Positions 1 through 4,930 of a stretch of 5,537 nucleotides of DNA are shown piece after piece. The DNA is from Candidatus Omnitrophota bacterium. Its GTDB lineage: Bacteria > Omnitrophota > Gorgyraeia > Aquiviventales > Aquiviventaceae. The stretch spans positions 1-5,537 of the forward strand of contig JACPAW010000155.1 of assembly GCA_016180605.1 (NCBI GenBank), given 5' to 3'. A program made the position numbers and the translations under genes. The notes beneath the pieces were generated by a model, which worked only from the letters and a program-made list of their open reading frames with translations, did no database searches and was not told where the DNA came from. How positions within the stretch are numbered: position 1 is the stretch's first letter; the number at the start of each line of letters is the position of its first letter.

Positions 1-781
1 GGCCATTGAAAGTTCGCTTTCTTTGACAGCCAAGGCGCCCTCTGTGATCCGTGAGGCGATGCGGTATTGCCTTTTTCCTTCGGGAAAAAGGTTCCGGCCT
101 CTTCTTTGTTTGGCAACGGCTGAAGCGACAGGCCAGTCCGCGCGAAGGGCAATACCCATTGCCGTTGCAATCGAGCTCATTCATAGCTATTCCCTGGTTC
201 ATGATGATCTTCCCGCGATGGACAATGCCGACCATCGTCGGGGAAAACCCAGCTGTCACCGTCGCTTCGGCGAGGCAATCGCTATTCTTGCAGGGGACGC
301 CTTGTTGACGCTTGCTTTTGAAATATTAAGCCACTTAAGACTCAGCAAGGCGCAGGAGATCGCGCGGGTGATCGCCGAGTCTTCCGGTGCGAGCGGCTTA
401 ATCGCAGGTCAAGCGCTGGATTTGGCACTCATCCAGCAGCCGGAAGATGCCAGTCCGTCTCTGTTGCGGCAGATTGCGCAGAAAAAAACAACTGCCCTCA
501 TCCTGGCGAGTGTCCTATCCGGTGCTTTAAGCGGTCAAGCGAGTGCCTCAGAGATGGCCCGCTTTCGCCGTTACGGCCAGAAATTGGGGCTTGCCTTTCA
601 GTTAATCGATGATGTCCATGACCATGACGGTTTGGCACGGATTTTAGGGGAAAAAACAGCAGCCGAAGAAGCAGAGCAATTGATTCAGCAAGCCGTTTCT
701 GCCATACGTCCCTTTGGCAGCCGTGCCGAAGCTCTGCGCGGGCTTGCCTTATGGTTGCGCCAAACGCTTCATCAGTCGTAA
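1..781 (+). CDS. ispA: Polyprenyl (probably farnesyl or geranylgeranyl) diphosphate synthase, 5'-truncated
   Basis: This cytosolic trans-prenyltransferase condenses isopentenyl diphosphate with allylic diphosphates to make FPP or GGPP for quinones, carriers and terpenoids. The reading frame is open from base 2 with no convincing start; the TTG at 23 is internal, since family members have about 20 more residues before this point, so the gene begins outside the window. Visible motifs in order: GKRFRP (substrate-binding Lys/Arg), the first Asp-rich motif DDLPAMDN (203-226) with the two-residue insertion typical of bacterial-type enzymes and Tyr five residues before it, GQALDL, the KT motif (KKTTALI), and the second Asp-rich motif DDVHD (608-622). 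The usual GK..GKD..K.TYP segment after the second motif is largely absent, leaving a tail about 20-25 residues short. The gene ends 22 bases before dxs, a common ispA-dxs pairing. Family assignment is firm; product chain length cannot be read from sequence alone. Confidence 0.93.
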   Translation, partial: AIESSLSLTAKAPSVIREAMRYCLFPSGKRFRPLLCLATAEATGQSARRAIPIAVAIELIHSYSLVHDDLPAMDNADHRRGKPSCHRRFGEAIAILAGDALLTLAFEILSHLRLSKAQEIARVIAESSGASGLIAGQALDLALIQQPEDASPSLLRQIAQKKTTALILASVLSGALSGQASASEMARFRRYGQKLGLAFQLIDDVHDHDGLARILGEKTAAEEAEQLIQQAVSAIRPFGSRAEALRGLALWLRQTLHQS

Positions 782-803
782 AATAGGGCCTACCACTTCC
801 TTC

Positions 804-2750
804 ATGAACATTCTCTCGCAGATCGAAAAACCGGATGACTTAAGGCGCCTGAACCTGGCCCAGCTTCAGCTATTGGCTCAGGAGATTCGGGAGGAGCTCC
901 TCCAAACCATTTCCCAGTTGGGCGGGCATTTGGCTTCAAGCCTAGGAGCCGTGGAGTTGTGCCTGGCATTGCATCATGTCTTCCAGACGCCTCAAGACCA
1001 GCTTGTTTGGGACATGGGTTATCAGGCCTTTGCGCATAAGCTCGTTACCGGAAGGCGAAAGCGCTTCCGGACCTTAAAACAATTCAAGGGGCTATCCGGT
1101 TTTAGCAACAAAGACGAAAGCCCTTATGATCTTTTTACCAGCGGCCATGGCGGAACGGTTCTATCGACTGCTTTAGGGCTTGCGGTAGCGCGCGATTTTG
1201 AGAAGCAATCGCGGCATGTGGTCGCCATCATTGGAGATGCCAGCCTCGGGGAAGGGATGGCGCTGGAAGCGCTCAACCACATTGGTCATGTCAAACCGAA
1301 CCTGCTAGTCATCCTGAATGACAATAAGATGTCTATTGCCAAGCCTGTGGGAGGCTTGAGCCGTTACTTAAACCGGATCATCATCAACCCCACCTACAAT
1401 AAAATCCGCGGCGATGTCGAACAACTCATGAGCAAGCTGCCGCATGGTTCTGCCCTGATTCAACTCGCACGCAAAGTCGAAGAATCGATCAAAGGGCTGC
1501 TCGTGCCGGGGTTGGTTTTTGAGGAACTCGGCTTCCGCCACGTCGGTCCCGTCGATGGCCACAACCTCCGGGAGTTGATCCAAACCCTCAAAGCGATCCA
1601 GCGGCTTAAGGGGCCTATTCTCCTGCATGTGGTAACGGTCAAGGGCAAGGGGTACTCCTTTGCAGAACAAGATCCTGAGCGCTTTCATAAGACGGAACCG
1701 TTTGATGTAGCAACGGCGAAGACTAAGGCACAAGGCACAAGGCACAAGGTACAAGGAACGCGGGCAAACCTTCAGTCTTCGGCTACTTATACAGAAGCTT
1801 TCAGCGATGAGTTAATCCGCCTGGGAGAAAAAGACAGCCGGATTGTCGTGATCACGGCTGCGATGCCTGAAGGGACAGGGGTTAGCGCTTTTGCCGCACG
1901 ATTTCCCAATCGCTGCTTTGATGTGGGGATGGCCGAACAGCATGCCGTGGGTCTTTCCGCGGGGCTGGCCAAAGGAGGCATGAGGCCTGTGGTGGCGATT
2001 TATTCGACTTTTCTGCAGCGTGCTTACGATCAGATCATGCACGAAGCTTGCTTGCAGGAACTGCCGATTGTTTTCGCTATTGACCGGGCAAGCCTGGTTG
2101 GGGAAGACGGTCCTACCCATCATGGGCTTTTTGACATCGCCTATTTAAGGGTTCTGCCGAAGTTGGTGCTGATTTCCCCGAAGGACCCTGCCGAAATGAC
2201 GGAGATGCTTTCTTGGTCTTTGAAACAGCCGCTGCCGGTTGCCATTCGCTATGCACGCGGAGGGATTGTTTGTGGGGAACCATTGGGCAAACCAGGCAAG
2301 ATTGCTTTAGGCTGCTCGGAACTTCTGAGGGAAGGAAAGGACATCGCCCTTTTGGCGCTGGGAAGCATGGTGTATCCGGCTCTGCAAGTTGCCGAGAGAT
2401 TGGCCCGTGAAGGAATTCAAGCCAGGGTCGTCAACGCCCGGTTTATCAAGCCAATCGACAAGCAGATGGTAGAGCAGGCAGCGTTATCGGGTGCCATCGT
2501 CACCTTGGAAGAAGCGCAATTGGCAGGCGGTTTTGGAAGTGCCGTGTCGGAAGCGCTGGATCAACTGAATCTGTCCGCCACGGCACACTTGCGCATCGGT
2601 TTGGAGGATGTTTTTGTCGAGCATGGCAAGCGTCCGGAGCTTCTGCAATTATGCAAACTGGATACCGATAATCTGACCCTTCGCATCACACAGTGGTATC
2701 AAGCCGCAAGGCCCTCTCTCGACCTGCGCTTGTTGACCGAATCTTCATGA
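804..2750 (+). CDS. dxs: 1-deoxy-D-xylulose-5-phosphate synthase
   Basis: This thiamine-diphosphate enzyme condenses pyruvate with glyceraldehyde 3-phosphate to DXP, entering the MEP isoprenoid pathway and feeding thiamine and pyridoxal synthesis. ATG 804 gives 648 residues, near the usual 620-640, and the N-terminus MNILSQIEKPDDL fits the family, whereas the upstream in-frame start at 714 lies inside ispA. Visible are GGHLASSLG (His42), the SGHGGT loop (His115), the cofactor/Mg motif GDA (144-146) through LNDN (171-174), FHKTEPFD, the catalytic-Glu motif MAEQHA (Glu378), QRAYDQ, DGPTHHG and IRYARGG, followed by a C-terminal transketolase-type domain. Oddities: the usual DVGHQAY reads DMGYQAF (Tyr73), GDG reads GDA, and the linker between the first two domains holds a 7-base tandem repeat (residues about 308-319). 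No clear Shine-Dalgarno precedes the start, so expression probably depends on ispA readthrough. Its stop overlaps the gltX start. Confidence 0.97.
   Translation: MNILSQIEKPDDLRRLNLAQLQLLAQEIREELLQTISQLGGHLASSLGAVELCLALHHVFQTPQDQLVWDMGYQAFAHKLVTGRRKRFRTLKQFKGLSGFSNKDESPYDLFTSGHGGTVLSTALGLAVARDFEKQSRHVVAIIGDASLGEGMALEALNHIGHVKPNLLVILNDNKMSIAKPVGGLSRYLNRIIINPTYNKIRGDVEQLMSKLPHGSALIQLARKVEESIKGLLVPGLVFEELGFRHVGPVDGHNLRELIQTLKAIQRLKGPILLHVVTVKGKGYSFAEQDPERFHKTEPFDVATAKTKAQGTRHKVQGTRANLQSSATYTEAFSDELIRLGEKDSRIVVITAAMPEGTGVSAFAARFPNRCFDVGMAEQHAVGLSAGLAKGGMRPVVAIYSTFLQRAYDQIMHEACLQELPIVFAIDRASLVGEDGPTHHGLFDIAYLRVLPKLVLISPKDPAEMTEMLSWSLKQPLPVAIRYARGGIVCGEPLGKPGKIALGCSELLREGKDIALLALGSMVYPALQVAERLAREGIQARVVNARFIKPIDKQMVEQAALSGAIVTLEEAQLAGGFGSAVSEALDQLNLSATAHLRIGLEDVFVEHGKRPELLQLCKLDTDNLTLRITQWYQAARPSLDLRLLTESS
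1725..1759 (+). repeat. Heptanucleotide tandem repeat inside dxs
   Basis: Five head-to-tail 7-base units: AAGGCAC three times, then AAGGTAC and AAGGAAC. The array lies in the coding frame of dxs and encodes the low-complexity stretch KAQGTRHKVQGT in the linker between the N-terminal cofactor domain and the middle domain. Because 7 is not a multiple of 3, gain or loss of one unit would shift the frame, while a three-unit change would preserve it. Seven-base tandem repeats are known as dispersed elements in some genomes (for example the STRR repeats of filamentous cyanobacteria); kinship with those is not implied. Confidence 0.9.
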
Positions 2751-4033
2751 ACGTGCGGGTTAGATTTGCCCCCAGTCCGACCGGAAAACTGCATGTCGGC
2801 TCTGCCCGTACGGCTCTTTTCAACTGGCTCTTTGCCAAGCATCATGGCGGCGTCTTCGTTCTTCGCATCGAAGATACGGATCAAAAGCGATCGAAGTCGG
2901 AGTTCTTGGATGACATCTACGCCAGTCTTAAGTTCTTAGGTATCCATGCCGACGAAGGCCCTTATTTTCAGAGCCAAAGGCTCTGCCTCTATCAAGAGCA
3001 AATCCAGCGGTTGCTGCAAAGCGGAAAAGCCATTCAACAGGATGGGGCGGTCGTTTTCCAAGTCCAGCCGCAGCAGGTGACATTCACGGATCTTCTACGG
3101 GGTCCTATCCAAGTGGATACGGCGTTGTTTGAAACGCTTGTTCTGATGAAATCAGATGGCAGTCCTACCTACAACTTTGCTTGTGTGGTGGATGATGCGG
3201 CGATGAACATTTCCCATGTCATCCGCGGAGATGACCACATCGCCAATACTCCAAAGCAGGTGATTCTGTACCAGGCACTCGGGTTTAGTCTTCCCGTATT
3301 TGCCCATATTCCGCTCATCGTGGGTGCTGACCGGGCACGGCTTTCCAAGCGTTTTGGAGCCACGTCCGTCGATGAGTACAGGCAAGTCGGGTATCTTCCG
3401 GAAGCTTTCGTCAATTATTTAGCCCTCTTAGGCTGGGCGCCTGGCGGAAACCGAGAGTTAGTCCAGCCTGAGGAGATCGTGCAATTGTTTGACCTGGCTA
3501 AAGTCCGCAAGGCGGCGGCACAGTTTGATCAACGGAAGCTCGACTGGCTCAACAGCCAGTACCTGAAACAAACTCCGATTGCGAGGTTGGCCGATCTTTT
3601 AGCCGAGCGGGCGAAGGCTAAAGGATGGTTGAAGGAAGATTATGACAGGGAATGGATGCAGCGTCTGGCAGCGCTTCTGCAAGATCGGTTACGGGTCCTG
3701 GAAGATGTGGAGGAGCAGCACGCTTTCTTTTTCTTGGATGCGCCGGAATACCAGAAAGAGGCGGTCGATGAATTCTTGCATCAGGATGGGGTTGCCCAAA
3801 GACTCCTGAGCCTTCGGGAGCGACTTGCCCAATTGAAGACATTTGAGGCCTCCTCCATCGAAGAAATCACGCGAGCCTTCATTGCAGAGCAAAAGCTTAC
3901 ACCCAAGCAACTGATCCACCCTGTACGGGTTGCCATTACGGGTCGTGCGGTCAGTCCGCCGCTTTTTGAGACGATGTCCCTCTTGGGGCAGCAGAAGGTC
4001 CTTCGCCGCCTGGAAAACGCGGCAACAATGTAG
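2747..4033 (+). CDS. gltX: Glutamate--tRNA ligase, compact form lacking the Zn-binding segment
   Basis: This class I aminoacyl-tRNA synthetase attaches glutamate to tRNA-Glu, and in organisms lacking GlnRS also to tRNA-Gln for later amidation. ATG 2747 is chosen because it places FAPSPTGKLHVGSARTAL at residues 7-24, the canonical N-terminus; the GTG at 2693 lies inside dxs. The product has 428 residues against the usual 460-500. Visible: the HIGH-type signature as HVGS (16-19), KSDG.PTYNFA, HVIRGDDHIANTPKQ, a KMSKS-type loop as RLSKRFGA (198-205, usually KLSKRHGA), YLPEAFVNYLALLGW, and the C-terminal anticodon-binding domain ending in RVAITGRAVSPPLFE. After QSGKAIQQ (91-98) the sequence passes almost directly to VVFQVQ, skipping roughly 40-45 residues that normally hold the CxC...C Zn ligands. 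The start overlaps the dxs stop as ATGA, so translation is probably coupled. Identity is firm; whether it is discriminating or non-discriminating is unknown. Confidence 0.95.
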   Translation: MNVRVRFAPSPTGKLHVGSARTALFNWLFAKHHGGVFVLRIEDTDQKRSKSEFLDDIYASLKFLGIHADEGPYFQSQRLCLYQEQIQRLLQSGKAIQQDGAVVFQVQPQQVTFTDLLRGPIQVDTALFETLVLMKSDGSPTYNFACVVDDAAMNISHVIRGDDHIANTPKQVILYQALGFSLPVFAHIPLIVGADRARLSKRFGATSVDEYRQVGYLPEAFVNYLALLGWAPGGNRELVQPEEIVQLFDLAKVRKAAAQFDQRKLDWLNSQYLKQTPIARLADLLAERAKAKGWLKEDYDREWMQRLAALLQDRLRVLEDVEEQHAFFFLDAPEYQKEAVDEFLHQDGVAQRLLSLRERLAQLKTFEASSIEEITRAFIAEQKLTPKQLIHPVRVAITGRAVSPPLFETMSLLGQQKVLRRLENAATM

Positions 4034-4038
4034 GGAGG
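4034..4038 (+). promoter_or_regulatory. Shine-Dalgarno site of the PilZ gene
   Basis: GGAGG, four bases before ATG 4043 and directly after the gltX stop codon. It is the clearest ribosome binding site in the window and fixes the start of the PilZ gene. The upstream operon members lack an equally good site, so the PilZ protein may be translated independently of gltX and relatively efficiently. Confidence 0.8.
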
Positions 4039-4042
4039 TTCC

Positions 4043-4393
4043 ATGCAGGAGCGCCGGAAATTCGAGAGGGTCTTTACCCCTGTGGTGGTTGAATTCGAGG
4101 ATCCTCGCAGTCGTCGGAAAGAACGCAGTTTCACCCAGGATATCAGTGAAGCCGGTATGCGGTTTCCGACGACGATCCTGCTACAAATTGGCCAAGAGCT
4201 CAATCTTTCCTTAACGCTCTCTCATGAAGATGCATCTTTTGCGGCAACAGGGCGCGTGGTATGGATCCGAGAAATTTCGCGGATTGGTTCTACGCAATAT
4301 GAAGTGGGCGTGCAGTTTCATTGGGTCGAGGACCCCGATCGGCAGCGCCTCGCCGCCCACCTCTCCACCATATTGCAGCGCGATAAGAAGTGA
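4043..4393 (+). CDS. Single-domain PilZ protein, probable c-di-GMP receptor
   Basis: A 116-residue protein consisting of one PilZ domain. The c-di-GMP-binding signature is complete: RRKFER near the N-terminus (RxxxR as Arg5-Arg9) and, about 25 residues later, DISEAGMRF (DxSxxG). Downstream, alternating hydrophobic strands (TGRVVWIREI, YEVGVQFHWV) match the six-strand barrel, and a short C-terminal helix follows (DPDRQRLAAHLSTIL). There is no signal peptide or membrane segment, so it is presumably cytosolic. It is likely a stand-alone adaptor that responds to c-di-GMP and binds a partner controlling motility, attachment or polysaccharide secretion, but the partner cannot be told from this context. 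It starts nine bases after gltX behind a strong GGAGG, suggesting the same transcript. The family is clear; the specific role is unknown. Confidence 0.9.
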   Translation: MQERRKFERVFTPVVVEFEDPRSRRKERSFTQDISEAGMRFPTTILLQIGQELNLSLTLSHEDASFAATGRVVWIREISRIGSTQYEVGVQFHWVEDPDRQRLAAHLSTILQRDKK

Positions 4394-4460
4394 ACCGACT
4401 AGACCCGAGACTTAAGGTATGAGTCCAATACGCAAAGTTTCTCTGATAGCTTTCAAGGTT

Positions 4461-4485
4461 TCACTATTCACTGACCACTAGTCAC
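4461..4485. repeat. Degenerate 7-base tandem repeat, intergenic
   Basis: TCACTAT, TCACTGA, CCACTAG and a partial TCAC form three and a half imperfect units of seven bases; a further copy, TCACTAT, reappears at 4522-4528 just before the tRNA fragment. The period equals that of the array inside dxs, although the unit differs. It looks like one of the dispersed short heptanucleotide repeats found in some repeat-rich genomes. The preceding stretch 4394-4460 shows no gene or recognisable signal. Confidence 0.6.
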
Positions 4486-4486
4486 C

Positions 4487-4521
4487 CCGGCCCGCCGTTT
4501 GCTAGAGCCGGGGCGGGCTGG
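4487..4521 (+). terminator. GC-rich hairpin, possible end of the ispA-dxs-gltX-PilZ transcript
   Basis: CCGGCCCGCC (4487-4496) pairs with GGCGGGCTGG (4512-4521), a 10-bp stem with one G-U pair and a 15-base loop. An alternative fold pairs CCCCGGC (4485-4491) with GCCGGGG (4507-4513). It is the first strong hairpin after the PilZ stop. It lacks a proper U-run (only ATTCTT follows), so it could be a weak terminator, a protector of the mRNA 3' end, or just another palindromic repeat. Confidence 0.35.
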
Positions 4522-4531
4522 TCACTATTCT

Positions 4532-4562
4532 TGGCGGATGGTGTAACGGTAGTACCTCGACT
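4532..4562 (+). pseudogene. 5' fragment of a tRNA-Gln gene, interrupted in the anticodon arm
   Basis: The stretch reads like the 5' half of a bacterial tRNA-Gln: acceptor strand TGGCGGA (4532-4538), TG as positions 8-9, D-stem GTGT (4541-4544), a D-loop AACGGTA containing the conserved GG, the D-stem return GTAC (4552-4555), then the start of the anticodon stem (TCGAC). UGG at the 5' end and GGTGTAACGGTAG are characteristic of tRNA-Gln. No anticodon loop, T-arm or matching acceptor 3' strand (TCCGCCA) follows in the next 300 bases; a palindromic repeat takes over instead. It therefore looks like a remnant or an interrupted gene. The D-stem contains G-U pairs, a further hint of decay. tRNA identity is by recall of the family, not by a scan. 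Confidence 0.6.
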
Positions 4563-4624
4563 CGACCGCCTTCGGCGGTCTCGCTCGGTACAGGCACAGC
4601 AAAGTAGGCGGTCGAGGCGAGGTA
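4553..4624. repeat. Long imperfect palindrome with an internal hairpin
   Basis: Arms 4553-4570 and 4607-4624 are inverted copies matching at 17 of 18 positions (only 4560/4617 fail to pair), separated by 36 bases. The left half also holds a perfect 7-bp hairpin, GACCGCC-TTC-GGCGGTC (4564-4580), and GTACC at 4552-4556 can pair with GGTAC at 4587-4591, so two competing folds exist. The left arm starts inside the tRNA-Gln fragment. The architecture resembles a small palindromic mobile repeat (REP- or MITE-like), but no transposase is visible and I do not recognise a named family. Confidence 0.75.
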
Positions 4625-4631
4625 TCCCGAG

Positions 4632-4683
4632 TCCTTCGGCTGCGCTCAGGATGGTTCGAAGGATGGTGAGCGAAGTCGAACCA
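4632..4683. repeat. Palindromic TTCG/GAGCGAAG-type repeat
   Basis: The stretch contains CTTCGGCTGCGCTCAGGAT followed by GGATGGTGAGCGAAG. TGGTTCGA (4652-4659) is the exact inverted copy of TCGAACCA (4676-4683), and CGCTCA (4643-4648) of TGAGCG (4667-4672). Short repeats of the form CTTCGACTTCGCTCAGG and its complement are widespread between genes in many bacterial genomes, and this looks like one of them. No protein or RNA gene is evident in it. Confidence 0.6.
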
Positions 4684-4746
4684 CCGCTGTTAAAGTAGCT
4701 CGTGCACGTCCTGCCCGATTAAGCACCGCACCCGCCCGCTGACGAA

Positions 4747-4763
4747 GCCCCACTGCGTGGGGC
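4747..4763. repeat. Perfect short hairpin within repeat-rich DNA
   Basis: GCCCCAC (4747-4753) and GTGGGGC (4757-4763) form a perfect 7-bp stem with a 3-base loop. A second CCCCAC at 4786-4791 could compete for GTGGGG. Just downstream TGAGCGAAG (4771-4779) repeats the 9-mer at 4667-4675, and AGTCGAAG (4802-4809) resembles AGTCGAAC (4674-4681), tying this piece to the preceding palindromic repeat. The rest of 4684-4860 shows no supportable gene; the long minus-strand frame there is treated as a chance opening. Confidence 0.5.
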
Positions 4764-4865
4764 GAAGTACTGAGCGAAGACCATACCCCACAGCTAGGCC
4801 CAGTCGAAGTATTACGTAGCAGAACTTCTCGACCTCCGGCTTGGCCTGCTCCATCCTGGTATTAT

Positions 4866-4930
4866 TACAAGCTAAAGCTTGTATAAATAGGTTGACTAAA
4901 GCAAGTTTATACAGATATACTAGCTTTAGC
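4866..4930. repeat. AT-rich nested inverted repeats before the AbiEii-like gene
   Basis: Three overlapping inverted pairs lie here: TACAAGCT/AGCTTGTA (4866-4873 with 4876-4883), TGTATAAA/TTTATACA (4880-4887 with 4906-4913), and GCTAAAGC/GCTTTAGC (4871-4878 with 4923-4930). ACTAAAGCAAG at 4895-4905 also echoes GCTAAAGCTTG at 4871-4881. They surround and overlap the predicted promoter, as operators of autoregulated toxin-antitoxin operons often do. Operator function is inferred; no regulator is present in the window. Confidence 0.55.
4892..4921 (+). promoter_or_regulatory. Sigma70-type promoter for the AbiEii-like gene
   Basis: TTGACT (4892-4897) and TATACT (4916-4921) each match the consensus -35 and -10 at five of six positions with an 18-base spacer. 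Transcription would be expected to begin about seven bases after the -10, near 4928-4930, at or just before ATG 4931. No Shine-Dalgarno is visible, so a leaderless mRNA is plausible. A weaker -10-like TATAAA (4882-4887) lies upstream without a good -35. Confidence 0.6.

Noticed and set aside
714..803. N-terminal extension of dxs to an upstream start at 714
   Set aside because: The extra 30 residues overlap the ispA C-terminus in another frame and do not look like DXS; ATG 804 gives the standard family N-terminus.
1368..1754. Minus-strand 128-codon frame inside dxs
   Set aside because: It lies opposite conserved DXS sequence and contains the complement of the heptanucleotide array; it has no family resemblance, so it is a shadow.
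3781..4203. Minus-strand 140-codon frame across the gltX-PilZ junction
   Set aside because: It overlaps two well-supported genes on the other strand and shows no motif of its own.
4641..4683. GGTTCGAA as a T-loop, possibly the missing 3' half of the tRNA-Gln
   Set aside because: The flanks (AGGAT on both sides) are direct rather than complementary, so no T-stem forms, and no TCCGCCA acceptor strand follows; it belongs to the palindromic repeat.
4461..4809. CRISPR array
   Set aside because: The repeats are too short, irregular and overlapping, with no constant repeat-spacer spacing and no cas genes in the window.
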